A stretch of DNA of 64,000 nucleotides, taken from the NCBI RefSeq assembly GCF_009800965.1, contig NZ_WUAF01000009.1, forward strand, positions 124,001-188,000, given 5' to 3'. This document shows positions 22,330 to 31,344 of this stretch, in pieces. The stretch is from Cognatazoarcus halotolerans (GTDB taxonomy: Bacteria; Pseudomonadota; Gammaproteobacteria; Burkholderiales; Rhodocyclaceae). The translations under genes were made by a program, and so were the position numbers. A model generated the notes under the pieces. The model did no database searches and was not told the origin of the DNA. It worked only from the letters and a program-made list of their open reading frames with translations. Position 1 is the stretch's first letter. The number at the start of each line of letters is the position of its first letter.

Positions 22330-23133
22330 CTATTCCCGATTTTTCGTTGCCATCTCGAACTTCTGTTTTGCAATCAATGCGAGAACGAGTGGATCGTCTA
22401 CAAAATATCGCCGCCAGAGCCGCCGGGGATTCTGCGCGAACCGAAACAACCATTCCAGATTGAGACGTTGAACCCACAGAGGCGCGCGCTTTTCCGCACC
22501 AACCACGAATAGGATCGATGCGCCTATACACAACCCGACGCCAGTTGCGCCGGCGTCTGCCAGGCGCTGCGCAAGCAGCTCCTGCTGGGGCGAGCCGACG
22601 GCGAGAAAGACGAAGCGCGACGGATTGGCGAGCACGAAGCGCACGGCGTCCGCGATGTTCGCCTCGTTCCGGATGAAACCCATTGGCGGATTGTGGTGGC
22701 GGATGGCCAAATGCGGGAAGCGCCGGCGCAACTCGAGGATGGTCGCGTCGTCCGATCCGATTACCGTCACCTGATCGCCGGAGTCGAGGTGGCGCTCGAA
22801 CACCCGGCGCGTCAGATCGCTGCCCGTGACCACTTCGGGAAAGCGAACCCCGACGAGGGGCGCAAGCCGGGCAAGGACACGACTGTCGCAGACCGAGATC
22901 CAGGCGCCTTCGTAGAGATGACGATAGCCCTTGCGCGCACTGCGCACCACATGATCGACATTCGGTGTGGCCACGTACCTGAACACTTCGCCTGCGGGCC
23001 GCTCGGTAATGAGACGGTCGACTTCCTCGATGGCCAGCAGATCGAATGGCGTACCCGCGACATCCACCCGCGCGCCCTTGCGAGGGTTTTCACCCGGGGC
23101 GGGTTGCGGGCAGACAGGTGTTCGGGAACTCAC
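22330..23133 (-). CDS. WecG/TagA/CpsF family glycosyltransferase (GT26)
   Basis: 267 residues. Family motifs are present: YVATPNVDHVVRSARK near the N-terminus, SRVLARLAPL, GSDL, FLAVGSPQQELLAQR and a basic C-terminus ending LEWLFRFAQNPRRLWRRY, matching the consensus P.E..RL..NP.R..RY. These enzymes transfer an N-acetylmannosaminuronic acid, N-acetylmannosamine or related sugar to an undecaprenyl-linked acceptor at the membrane. The GTG start overlaps the stop of the pyruvyltransferase gene by four bases. It is the only clear glycosyltransferase in this operon, so other transferases must be encoded elsewhere. Confidence 0.92.
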   Translation of the reverse strand: MSSRTPVCPQPAPGENPRKGARVDVAGTPFDLLAIEEVDRLITERPAGEVFRYVATPNVDHVVRSARKGYRHLYEGAWISVCDSRVLARLAPLVGVRFPEVVTGSDLTRRVFERHLDSGDQVTVIGSDDATILELRRRFPHLAIRHHNPPMGFIRNEANIADAVRFVLANPSRFVFLAVGSPQQELLAQRLADAGATGVGLCIGASILFVVGAEKRAPLWVQRLNLEWLFRFAQNPRRLWRRYFVDDPLVLALIAKQKFEMATKNRE

Positions 23134-24353
23134 GATTTCAGCGCATCCGCAAGGCGTACATAGTTGGACTCCGCCAGCTCTTTCATGCGTGCGGCAGCCT
23201 CGCCGAAGCCGCCAGCAGAAATTGCACGGTCAAACCCTGCTTCAAGCGCATCGGCAGAAAGATCCGTCGCCGCAATGGTCAACTCGGCACCCAGCTTCGG
23301 GCCGAACACATCGCTCATGATGCCGTATGCCTTGCGGCTGTACGCCACACTGACGGTCGGCACCGCTTGCGACATCGACGCAATGGTGGCATGCGTTCGG
23401 GCGCCGAGGAGGCAGTCGGTCAGCCCGATGATTCCCTTGAACTGGGCCGCGGAGAATTCGCCACTGACGATCCTGCACATGCGCGCGTCGGTCAGCTTCG
23501 AATGGAGTTCCTCACAGGCAATCAGGTCGTTGTTGTTCGGATTCCGCTCCATGACATGCGGTATCAACAAGACCAGGTAGCCGCGCGCATTGAGCCGACG
23601 CACGAACTCGGTCAGTTCACTGAAATACCGCGAACGCTCGAGCTTCGAATATCGGATTACCCCTTCACTCACGGACAGGGCCACGAGCTTCTGCTGAGTC
23701 GCGTCAACACCAAACCGGCTCAGCAGGATCTCCCTGCATGTGTCAGCCGGCGCGGGCTCCAGCCCGAACGCAACGTCCGCAGTCTGGTAAAGAGGCACAT
23801 CGAGTCGCAGGCTCTTGAGATACTCAAAACTCTCGCTTTCCCTGACGGTAATCAGAAACAGGTTTTCCAGCGACTGTCTGAAGTAATCCTCGTCCTGTTT
23901 GGTGAACGGTCCGATCGTATGCGCGATCAGCGCGGCTTTCTTGCGATCGAGCGAAACGATCGACGACAGGTGCTTGCGGAGGTTTGAATAATCCGAGGTG
24001 AAGATATCTCCCCCCGTCGGCAGAACGAGATCGGCCGAGCGCAGCGCGCTGAGCTGTCGGGTCGGATAGCCGGCAAGCGTATTCGGCAGGATTTTTTCGG
24101 CAACCCTCATGCCCGCGTACGCGATGCGATTGAATCCAAGCGCGCTCGGGTGGTTGGGCGACAGCGTCAGATAGGATGGCCGCACATCCGCGATGCCGGC
24201 AAGGCGCCAACGATCGTAGGACGGATCGTTCGTATGGAGTTCGAACTGCAACGGCTCGGGAAGGTGTCGCTTCGCCCCCTGGATCATTGAAACCACAAGC
24301 GCTTCGCAACCACGGTTTCGAAGCCCCGTGTTGTTGGTTATCGCAATTTTCAA
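23130..24353 (-). CDS. Polysaccharide pyruvyl transferase family protein
   Basis: About 407 residues. It begins KIAITNNTGLRNRGCEALV, the usual N-terminal motif of the family (N..G..N.G..al). Later come LPTGGDIFTSDY, LIPHVMERNPNNND and CLLGARTHATIASMSQAVPTVSVAYSRK, the C-terminal H-containing motif. The enzyme adds a pyruvyl ketal from PEP to a sugar, giving the polymer negative charge. I prefer the TTG at 24353 because GGAG lies eight bases before it; an in-frame TTG at 24404 would overlap the end of epsI. Confidence 0.88.
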   Translation of the reverse strand: MKIAITNNTGLRNRGCEALVVSMIQGAKRHLPEPLQFELHTNDPSYDRWRLAGIADVRPSYLTLSPNHPSALGFNRIAYAGMRVAEKILPNTLAGYPTRQLSALRSADLVLPTGGDIFTSDYSNLRKHLSSIVSLDRKKAALIAHTIGPFTKQDEDYFRQSLENLFLITVRESESFEYLKSLRLDVPLYQTADVAFGLEPAPADTCREILLSRFGVDATQQKLVALSVSEGVIRYSKLERSRYFSELTEFVRRLNARGYLVLLIPHVMERNPNNNDLIACEELHSKLTDARMCRIVSGEFSAAQFKGIIGLTDCLLGARTHATIASMSQAVPTVSVAYSRKAYGIMSDVFGPKLGAELTIAATDLSADALEAGFDRAISAGGFGEAAARMKELAESNYVRLADALKS

Positions 24354-24390
24354 GACGTTTACTCCGAAATACGAAATTTCTTGCCACTGC

Positions 24391-25116
24391 TCAGAACGAG
24401 CCAATCAGACGAGCTTCCAACTCGGCGGGAATCGCGCGCAGCAATTGCTCGGAAAACGCCCGTTGCAGCTCAAAGCCTTCCGCGGAGTTCGCGCCCAGCG
24501 TGGAAACGCGAAACAGGTAGCCATCGGGGATATAGCCGGCCAGGGCATACTGCAACTGAACCAGCTGACGTTCGACATAGCTGCGAACCACATGGTCGCC
24601 CATGGTGAACCAGTAGGTCACCGGCTCCACCCTCGCACCATATCGGGCGACAAGCTGCGTGGCCTGCACCTGCCTTCCGAGCAGCGGCCAGGACACCTTT
24701 TCGAGATTGCGGATCTGGAACCCCTGCGCCCGGTAGCAGACTTCCTGGCGATGTGCGCGCAACCCCTGCTTCTGCGACGAACCGTAGGCGATGGACAGCA
24801 TCACATGCTGCCCCCGTGCATTGACGTAGGTGTAGCTCACGAGCTGATCGTATGTTTCCGCGAGCGACTGCGCCTGATCGGGCGATGGATTGATCGGCAC
24901 GATGCTGTCATCCAACTTCCATTCGCCAAAGGCGCGTGGAACAGCGCTGGCGAGATCGATCGACGCCACCTCTTCAGCCAGCTTCCTTGTCGGCGTGAGC
25001 ACGACGGCGAGACAACCCGACGCGATCATGAGGCAACACGCGGCAAGCGCCTGTCTCAACATCGGACCGATACCGCGGGAAGGTCCGGCCACTGCAGCAT
25101 GCTCGACCCGGCTCAT
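24391..25116 (-). CDS. epsI: EpsI family exosortase-associated protein
   Basis: 241 residues with one N-terminal membrane helix (ALAACCLMIASGCLAVVL). The conserved core has YGSSQKQGLRAHRQEVCYRAQGF, the family's H-x-(P/Q)-E-x-C-Y-x-x-x-G-(F/W) motif, and YWFTMGDH further on. EpsI proteins occur fused to or beside exosortases and are needed for exosortase-linked exopolysaccharide loci; their reaction is not known. The ATG overlaps the xrtB stop by four bases, as in other XrtB loci. Confidence 0.92.
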   Translation of the reverse strand: MSRVEHAAVAGPSRGIGPMLRQALAACCLMIASGCLAVVLTPTRKLAEEVASIDLASAVPRAFGEWKLDDSIVPINPSPDQAQSLAETYDQLVSYTYVNARGQHVMLSIAYGSSQKQGLRAHRQEVCYRAQGFQIRNLEKVSWPLLGRQVQATQLVARYGARVEPVTYWFTMGDHVVRSYVERQLVQLQYALAGYIPDGYLFRVSTLGANSAEGFELQRAFSEQLLRAIPAELEARLIGSF

Positions 25117-26033
25117 GTCGTCCTCATCCCCGGCGCGGCATCGCTGCCCCTGTCGCCTTTTGTACCGATCCGCAACAGCGAATCGGCAACAATGATCAGG
25201 AGAAGCCCCGAGAGGAAAAGTACCATGCCCGCAAATCCATGAAGAAAACCCTGGCCGGCTTCGTCACCGAGGTGGTAAGTCACGAGCGTGAGCACGATCA
25301 CCCGAACCACGTTTGATACGAACGAAATCGGAATGATCAGCAGGGCCAGCACAATGTTCCTGACGGCCGAACTGTGCTGGACGAGATTGAGGTACAGGAG
25401 GCCCATTGCCTCGAGGGTGAAAAGCGTATGCAGGCCCGCGCAGGCATCGGCGACCAGCAACTGGTACTGCCCGATCTGGAGGATCACACCACTTCGGGCA
25501 ATCGGATAGCCCGCCGCGAAAAGGATCGCCTCGGCAAAATACGACACAGCCATCTTCATCGGCTGGGTCACCGCGTCCACAAAGAACCCGGGCAAGGGGA
25601 TCATGAAGATCATGAAGAACAACGGAAACCAGACCGCAGCCAAAGCCTTGCGCCCGCGCAGGAGCAGGACACTGCCGGCCAGGGCAGGAATGAGCGAGCC
25701 GATCTCGAAAATGACGATCTGCTGTGAACGCCCGAGCACGTAGGCAAACCCGGCTATCACCAGGACTGGCCATGCCAGATAGCCGCTGCGGCTTTCCCTC
25801 TCGGCCTGTTCGACCTCCGGCCATTTCCGATAAAGAAGCCAGAGTGCCACGCAGAACACGATAGGCCCATGTGCCTGATCGCTCGAAGACCAGATGCCGC
25901 GAAACAGGTCGACGAAGCTCGGCACATACATGAACGCCAGCCCCGCAAGCAGGACAAGCCAGGGTAGGGCTCGGCTGGTTTGCGGATCGTAGCCGGGCCC
26001 GGCGTCGGCGTTCATCGCGTTCAAGATATGCAT
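25113..26033 (-). CDS. xrtB: Exosortase B
   Basis: 306 residues and about eight membrane helices. Transpeptidase-like active-site residues are present: cysteine in ADACAGLHTLFTLEAMGL (about residue 198), arginine in SNVVRVIVLTL (about 243) and histidine in FLHGFAGMVLFLSG (about 264). Exosortases cleave PEP-CTERM proteins in the inner membrane during export. The downstream EpsI and upstream EpsG/EpsF/EpsE/EpsD identify the XrtB/EpsH type. Its likely substrates include the four PEP-CTERM proteins in this window. ATG 26033 lies two bases after the epsG stop; ATG 26015 is an alternative. Confidence 0.93.
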   Translation of the reverse strand: MHILNAMNADAGPGYDPQTSRALPWLVLLAGLAFMYVPSFVDLFRGIWSSSDQAHGPIVFCVALWLLYRKWPEVEQAERESRSGYLAWPVLVIAGFAYVLGRSQQIVIFEIGSLIPALAGSVLLLRGRKALAAVWFPLFFMIFMIPLPGFFVDAVTQPMKMAVSYFAEAILFAAGYPIARSGVILQIGQYQLLVADACAGLHTLFTLEAMGLLYLNLVQHSSAVRNIVLALLIIPISFVSNVVRVIVLTLVTYHLGDEAGQGFLHGFAGMVLFLSGLLLIIVADSLLRIGTKGDRGSDAAPGMRTT

Positions 26034-26035
26034 GG

Positions 26036-26917
26036 CTAGCGTTCGGTGAGAACCGAACCGACCACGGCGGCACCGGCCTGCTGCACCATGTCTGCGTAAC
26101 TGCGCAACAGGCCGACCCGGCTGCTGTTGCGTCGGGCAACCATCAGCGCACCACCCGCGCGCACCGCCACCGTCTGCCCATCGGCAAACTGGCTTCCAGC
26201 CGGCGTGTCGATGAGTATCACGTCATATCCCGCGCCAAGCTCCTGGAGCAGCTGCCCGAAGGTGGGTCGGGCGAGCAGCTCCTGCGGATTCGGCGGCACC
26301 GCGCCGGCAGGCATTACGGAGAGATCGCGCAGCGCGGGAACCCGCTGAATGATATCGGGCGAGCCGCGGCCCGAGAGGATGGCGGAGAGACCCGCACGAT
26401 TGTCCACGCCAAACAGCAGGTGCTGCCTGGGGCTGCGCATGTCGGCATCGATGACGAGGGTGCGTTCGCCAAGTTGCGAAAAGACGACCCCGAGGTTGGC
26501 AGCGAGCCACGAACGCCCTTCGTCGCGACCCGGGCTGGTGATGGCAAGGGCCTTGTGTGCGGGCTCGGTGTCGAACCAGCGCAACACGAGCTGACTTCGC
26601 AGCGCGCGCAGTGCTTCGACCTGAGGGGCAAACGGATTGTAGGCAGCGATCACCTCTTCGGCGACCTTGCTCTCGCCGCGGCTCAGGTACGGGTAGTCGA
26701 ACTGGCGCGAAAGCGCTTGCTCGATATCGACCTCGGACACCAGACCGAGCTGCATGGCGGCATCACCGAAGCGGAGTTGCTTTTCGCGCTGCAGGCGGAG
26801 CACTCGCTCGGCATCCTCGGCCCTGAGTTTGCCCGCGTCAATGAGGATGGCGCCGATCGAGCGCTCCTGGCCGGGGTGACGTTCGGCGAGATCCACTTCA
26901 CGTTGAATGGTGTTCAT
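26036..26917 (-). CDS. epsG: Chain-length determinant protein tyrosine kinase EpsG
   Basis: 293 residues. The N-terminal ~90 residues resemble the MshEN-type domain (SIGAILIDAGKLRAEDAERVL, FGDAAMQLGLVSEVDIEQAL, FDYPYL). The rest is a BY-kinase/ParA-like ATPase: P-loop region TSPGRDEGRSWLAANLGV, Walker A' LVIDADMRSPRQH and Walker B ILIDTPAG. The lysine normally found in the P-loop (GxGKS/T) is arginine here (GRS). No C-terminal tyrosine cluster is seen. With EpsF it controls polymer length. It lies between epsF (57 bases upstream) and xrtB. Confidence 0.9.
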   Translation of the reverse strand: MNTIQREVDLAERHPGQERSIGAILIDAGKLRAEDAERVLRLQREKQLRFGDAAMQLGLVSEVDIEQALSRQFDYPYLSRGESKVAEEVIAAYNPFAPQVEALRALRSQLVLRWFDTEPAHKALAITSPGRDEGRSWLAANLGVVFSQLGERTLVIDADMRSPRQHLLFGVDNRAGLSAILSGRGSPDIIQRVPALRDLSVMPAGAVPPNPQELLARPTFGQLLQELGAGYDVILIDTPAGSQFADGQTVAVRAGGALMVARRNSSRVGLLRSYADMVQQAGAAVVGSVLTER

Positions 26918-26974
26918 TGGCGGCTCACTCCAGATTCTTTCGGGCCGGCAGCATGCCGGTGCAGTTCGGCAAGC

Positions 26975-28318
26975 TCATACCGAACCGGGAATTACGCCAA
27001 GGACGGGCATACCCGGGATTCTCGCGAGATCCTCTTCGCCCCTTACCCGCTGGTCCATCAACTCAAGTACCAAGGCTGCGCCAACACCGAGCAGGCTTCC
27101 GAGAAAAATGGCGAGTGCAGTGTTGAGCAATACCTTCGGGCTCGACGGTTCAAGCGGTGCGACGGCGGGCGTCAGGACGACCACGTTGGTCTGCTGTGTC
27201 TGGCTTTCCAGATTCGTCTGGGCAAGGCGTTGTGTGACAAGGTCGTAGGCGCGCTGGGCATTCTCGACGTCCCGCTGCAGCACCGCGATCTGGTCGCGCT
27301 CCGCCTTGAGCGCCAGCACGCGCCGTTTCTGAGCCTCGAGTGCGGCCTTGATCTCGGATTCGCGCTGTACGTTCACCCGGCTCGTGGTGCCGAGCGAACT
27401 GACCACCCTGCGGGTCTCCGTCTCGATGCGTTGACGCAGATTCGCAATCTCTGCGTCACTGCGGGCAAGCTCCGGATGATTCTTGCCCAGCCTGCCAGCG
27501 AGTTGATCGCGCTGGCCCTCCTGGCGGACGAGCTCGGCCTTGAGGCTCTGGATGAGGCCGTTCTGCATGACCTCAGGCAGATTGTCGGCATTTCCTGCCT
27601 GCGCCTGTCGCGAACGGCTATCGACTTTCTGCGCCTGTACCACGGAGAGTTGAGTGGAGAGCTCCGCGAGGCGCGCGTTCTCGAGGTCAAGACGGTCGTC
27701 GGTCGCAACGATGCCCCGTTTCTGCTGAAAGTCGGAAAGACGCTTCTGTGCCGCTTCGAGGTCGGCGCGGAGCGTCGCGTTCTGTCCGTCAAACCATTTG
27801 GCGTACTGGCGGGCGGGCTCGACCTTGAGCTCCAGGCTGGTATCGATATAGGCCTGCGCCCACGCGTTGGCCACCGCAGCGGCGAACTGCGGGTCGGAAC
27901 CCTCGTAGCCGATGGTGAGCATGCTGCTCTCGCGGGACGGTTTCACGTCCAGCTTCTTCATCAGCAGTTCGGCAAGCCACACCTTGATCGACCCCTGCCC
28001 CCCGGTATCTTCGCGCCACTGCTCCTGAATGACCGGCGACTGGTCCATTCTGAGCAGCTCGACTACGCGCAGGGCGACGCGGCTCGAGCCGATGATATCT
28101 ACCTGCGTGGCCATGTAGCCGGGAATCATCTGCGCAGGAAGCATGCCGCCCATGAGCGGATCGGTCGACTTGGCGTCGACGACCAGCGAAGTTTCAGCCA
28201 TGAACTGTTTCGGCAGCAACAGGCTTACCGCAAGCGCAGCGCCGACCACGACCGCGAGCGTGCCGAGCACAAGCCAGCGACGCGCGCGCATGATGAGGAG
28301 AAACTGTTGAAAGGTCAC
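26975..28318 (-). CDS. epsF: Chain-length determinant protein EpsF (Wzz/GumC type)
   Basis: 447 residues from a GTG start. An N-terminal helix (RARRWLVLGTLAVVVGAALAVSLLL) and a C-terminal helix (LLNTALAIFLGSLLGVGAALVLELMDQR) frame a long periplasmic coiled coil (~residues 170-370), the PCP-2 layout. The Wzz motif ETSLVVDAK is near residue 45. The tail LARIPGMPVLGVIPGSV is the usual kinase-facing end. It is paired with EpsG for control of chain length and with EpsE for export. Confidence 0.93.
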   Translation of the reverse strand: MTFQQFLLIMRARRWLVLGTLAVVVGAALAVSLLLPKQFMAETSLVVDAKSTDPLMGGMLPAQMIPGYMATQVDIIGSSRVALRVVELLRMDQSPVIQEQWREDTGGQGSIKVWLAELLMKKLDVKPSRESSMLTIGYEGSDPQFAAAVANAWAQAYIDTSLELKVEPARQYAKWFDGQNATLRADLEAAQKRLSDFQQKRGIVATDDRLDLENARLAELSTQLSVVQAQKVDSRSRQAQAGNADNLPEVMQNGLIQSLKAELVRQEGQRDQLAGRLGKNHPELARSDAEIANLRQRIETETRRVVSSLGTTSRVNVQRESEIKAALEAQKRRVLALKAERDQIAVLQRDVENAQRAYDLVTQRLAQTNLESQTQQTNVVVLTPAVAPLEPSSPKVLLNTALAIFLGSLLGVGAALVLELMDQRVRGEEDLARIPGMPVLGVIPGSV

Positions 28319-28332
28319 GGCGTGCCCCCGCC

Positions 28333-29154
28333 TCAGAACAGGCTTTCTTTGACGTAGATGACGTCGTCGGGTTTGAGAAGGTCGTCCATCGCCGGCTCGA
28401 TGACCTGCAATTTACCGTCGGCTGCGCGGCGATGGATCTGCAGCCCCTTGACTGTGCCACGTGCGGAAGTACCGCCACCGGTTGCCAGGCCCTGCATGAC
28501 ACTCATCTGGCGCTCGAGGCGAAAGGCACCCGGACGCTGGACCTCGCCATAGATGTAGAACACGGGCGCGCGATGCACATAGATGACGTCGCCCCCTGCA
28601 AGGACCAGGTTCCGGGCCTCGCCGCCGGGCCCGAACAAAGCGGGGAGATCGATTTCCGCGCGTATGCCTTTACCATCGCGAACGCCAATGAGGACCACCG
28701 CGTCGGCGCCCGTGGCAGCCACTCCGCCCGCTGTCGCAAGCATGTCGGACAGGCGGGTATTGAAGGTCTCGAGCGGATAGCGGCCGGGCCGATTGACCTG
28801 ACCCAGTACCGCAATCTGATTGCCCCTGATCTGCAGCGGCAGGATATTGACCTGCGGCTTCAGGACAAAACCACCCTCGCGCAGCCTGGTAGCGATCGTC
28901 TGTTCGGCCTTGGCAATCGTCTGCCCTCCCACGACGACATTGCCGATCAGCGGGAAGGTGACGGCCCCGTTCTCCGACACCCTGGTCTCGGTTGTGAGGT
29001 CGGGGTTCTGGAATACCGTGATGCGTACGATATCGCCGGCACCGAGCGCATATTCGGCATCCTGAGCCCACGCCTGGCCAGCCAACGAAAAAAGCGCCAC
29101 GGCGGCGAACGTGCCGAAGCAGGTGGAAAACAGTAGGAAGAATCGTTTCATCAT
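28333..29154 (-). CDS. epsE: Polysaccharide export protein EpsE (Wza-like)
   Basis: 273 residues. A signal peptide ending in GQAWAQ precedes the Poly_export domain (YALGAGDIVRITVFQNPDLTTETRVSENG) and two or three SLBB-type repeats with GQVNRPGRYPLE and GEVQRPGAFRLE. No lipobox is seen. It forms, or contributes to, the outer-membrane/periplasmic conduit for the polymer. It is 14 bases before epsF and 39 bases after epsD, in the same operon. Confidence 0.93.
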   Translation of the reverse strand: MMKRFFLLFSTCFGTFAAVALFSLAGQAWAQDAEYALGAGDIVRITVFQNPDLTTETRVSENGAVTFPLIGNVVVGGQTIAKAEQTIATRLREGGFVLKPQVNILPLQIRGNQIAVLGQVNRPGRYPLETFNTRLSDMLATAGGVAATGADAVVLIGVRDGKGIRAEIDLPALFGPGGEARNLVLAGGDVIYVHRAPVFYIYGEVQRPGAFRLERQMSVMQGLATGGGTSARGTVKGLQIHRRAADGKLQVIEPAMDDLLKPDDVIYVKESLF

Positions 29155-29193
29155 TCAGCCATTACCCTCGATCCGTTCATTCAACCCGCATAC

Positions 29194-30255
29194 CTACTTG
29201 AGACCCGCCACACCCTTCTCGATCACCGACTGACTCGCCTCTTCGGCGGCAGCCGCGGCGGGCGTGATCGGTACTGCCGGAGCGGAGGCCCGGGATTCTG
29301 AGGTCGGCGCCGCAGGGGGCTCCTCGACGGCCGGCGCGGCTGCCGGATCCGGAACGATCGGCGCATCGGCAGCGGGCACGGCGGGGTCCGCCGCAGGGGC
29401 ACCTGGCTCCGCCGGCCGGGAGAACTCGCCTACGTATTCGATCTTGGCCGCATCGCGAAGACGTTTGATCTCGGTTTTAGCGAGTTCGGTGCGGGCCTGA
29501 TTCTCAAGAAACTTCTCGATGAATGGCCGCGCCTGCTTCTCGTCGAGAGGCTGTTCACGGGAGGCCGCGAGGTAGATCACGATTACACCCGACGGACTGC
29601 GCACCAGAGCGATCTGCCCATCCTTCATACCCGCAAATCGCGGCAACGCTTCAAGCGGCAGTTGCTCGGCCGGTTTCACACCGCCACCGGCGCTGAACGG
29701 GATGTTCTGGGTCCGCAGCCAGTTGATGAGTTCGGGAAAATTGCGCGCCTGATCGACCTGCGCCCGCAATTCGTCGTGACGCTCGGCGGGCAGGCGGATA
29801 TTGAGTTCCTGAAGGTTGTAGATACGACGCTTGGCAAAGAGATCGGGATGCTCGTCGTAGAACTTCTTGATCTCTGCGTCCCCGGGCTTGCCCGATTGCG
29901 AGAGCGTCTGGTCAAGGTAGGCGCGCGCAAGGATCTCGCGGCGGGAAGCCTCTATGAGTTGCAGAACCCTCGGGTCGCGATCGAGCTTCTTCTCTTTTGC
30001 CTGCTGAACCAACAGTTCCTGGTCGATCAGTCGTTCGAGGATGCCGGCCGATGCTTGCTTGACCTGCTCGGGCTTGAGATTCGCCACTCTTGAGAGTGCA
30101 CCATTGATCTGGTGCACCGAAATTTCTTCCGAATTTACCTTTACGGCAACCTGGGAGGCGGGCTTCTTGCCACCACCATCCTCACCACCGCACGCAGCGA
30201 GCAAAACTGCCACGGCAATCGCAGCCAGGCGCGAGTTGAACAGTAAGTTCGGCAT
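29194..30255 (-). CDS. epsD: EpsD family peptidyl-prolyl cis-trans isomerase lipoprotein
   Basis: 353 residues. A lipoprotein signal with lipobox LAAC at about residues 19-22 is followed by a SurA-like N-terminal helical domain, a parvulin-like region around IYNLQELNIRLPAE and a low-complexity Ala/Pro C-terminus (about 285-340). EpsD proteins occur at the head of XrtB loci and probably act as envelope chaperones for EpsE/EpsL or PEP-CTERM cargo. It is the first gene of the operon, with a sigma-54-type promoter about 36-52 bases upstream of its ATG. Confidence 0.9.
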   Translation of the reverse strand: MPNLLFNSRLAAIAVAVLLAACGGEDGGGKKPASQVAVKVNSEEISVHQINGALSRVANLKPEQVKQASAGILERLIDQELLVQQAKEKKLDRDPRVLQLIEASRREILARAYLDQTLSQSGKPGDAEIKKFYDEHPDLFAKRRIYNLQELNIRLPAERHDELRAQVDQARNFPELINWLRTQNIPFSAGGGVKPAEQLPLEALPRFAGMKDGQIALVRSPSGVIVIYLAASREQPLDEKQARPFIEKFLENQARTELAKTEIKRLRDAAKIEYVGEFSRPAEPGAPAADPAVPAADAPIVPDPAAAPAVEEPPAAPTSESRASAPAVPITPAAAAAEEASQSVIEKGVAGLK

Positions 30256-30290
30256 GGTTGACCTTTTATCTTTGTTGGCATGAACACGGC

Positions 30291-30307
30291 GGCAACACCT
30301 CCGCCAA
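30291..30307 (-). promoter_or_regulatory. Sigma-54 promoter for the eps operon
   Basis: The minus strand reads TTGGCGGAGGTGTTGCC: the -24 element TTGGC and -12 element TTGC with exactly ten bases between GG and GC. The predicted transcript would start near 30280, leaving a ~25-base leader with an AAAGG ribosome site before epsD. Confidence 0.65.
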
Positions 30308-30452
30308 GAGTCGCAACGCTAACGATGTTTTGTTACGGGAAATCGAATTGAAACACAGCACACGCTGCTCTGCAGCATTTTTGTGCCATTGTAATAATTC
30401 TTCCGCATCGTATTGCGATCTGGTTCAAGCCGACAATGGCCCTTGCCATGAC

Positions 30453-30483
30453 GTTCGTGGCCGGCTGTACACCGGCCACGAAC
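30453..30483 (-). terminator. Perfect 12-bp hairpin downstream of a PEP-CTERM gene
   Basis: GTTCGTGGCCGG and its exact complement are separated by seven bases, 13 bases past the stop of the PEP-CTERM gene at 30496. No T-run follows, so it may terminate weakly or stabilise the 3' end. Confidence 0.5.
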
Positions 30484-30495
30484 CCCCGCAGGGTG

Positions 30496-30984
30496 CTACT
30501 TTCTTCCCGAAGTACGTCGGAAAGCCACCATCCCGAGCATGCCAAGGCCGGCAAGCATGTAAGCATACGACTCAGCCTCGGGAACCATTGCGGCATGGGA
30601 TTCAAATGCATAGGCAGCCCCGGCGCCGACAGCGGCCGGAAACACCGGTGCATAGTAATAGCTGCCCGCAGCAAGCGTTACGCTGGTGAGCGAGGCACCG
30701 GTCGTTGGCGAGAACAGAGCCCCCGAGAGCATCGTATCCCCGGTATCGAATAATCCGAAGCCGAGAAACGGCAGGGTGGAGGCGCCTTTATAGGAGACGA
30801 TTGACGGGACGTCGAGCACGAACTCGAAAACGCCTTTCAGCGGGCCGCTGGCGAAAAGTATCTCGGAGCCGCTTTCCGTGCTGTCGTGCGTACCGCCGAA
30901 CGAAGAGAACACTGTGGCATGGACATTCGCGGTGGCCGTCAAGGCTGCGAGCGAAACTGCCCATGCGAGGGGCTTCATTTTCAT
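30496..30984 (-). CDS. Small PEP-CTERM protein
   Basis: 162 residues from ATG 30984, chosen for the AGGAG eight bases upstream. There is a signal peptide (MKMKPLAWAVSLAALTATANVHA). The C-terminal signal is VPEAESYAYMLAGLGMLGMVAFRRTSGRK, in which the second P of PEP is A and a SYAxMLAG helix follows, a variant common in betaproteobacteria. The mature core is G/S/T-rich with no recognised domain. It lies between epsD and a second PEP-CTERM gene, on the same strand but with its own hairpin and candidate promoter. Confidence 0.85.
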   Translation of the reverse strand: MKMKPLAWAVSLAALTATANVHATVFSSFGGTHDSTESGSEILFASGPLKGVFEFVLDVPSIVSYKGASTLPFLGFGLFDTGDTMLSGALFSPTTGASLTSVTLAAGSYYYAPVFPAAVGAGAAYAFESHAAMVPEAESYAYMLAGLGMLGMVAFRRTSGRK

Positions 30985-31120
30985 GACCGGACTCCTGCTG
31001 GTTTCTGGATGCTGCAGCACAACAAAAGCAAGAGCCGGGCCAATCGCCGGGGCGCCCGTGATTGCATGCCATTCCCATGATCACCGGGAGCGCGACCACA
31101 TACCGACGATTTGAGATCCA

Positions 31121-31137
31121 TGCAATCGATGATCCGA
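31121..31137 (-). promoter_or_regulatory. Weak sigma-54-like site before a PEP-CTERM gene
   Basis: Minus strand TCGGATCATCGATTGCA keeps GG-N10-GC and a perfect TTGCA -12 element, but the -24 element is CGGAT rather than TGGCA. It would give a ~125-base leader. Confidence 0.35.
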
Positions 31138-31344
31138 TGCGCACGAACAGTGCATGGATCCATCATACGGCACCGGCATAGTGCAACCAGGGCGGTCACG
31201 TGGACACGGAAGCCGAGGCCCTCGGCAGCCAAGCCACGGGCGCCCCCACCCTTTTCAACCGCATCGCGGCCGTCAATGGCATGCGACCGGAGCGGCCCTT
31301 CCCGCTATCGGGTCGGCTGGCACTCCGGGCACAGGCAGCCGGAA

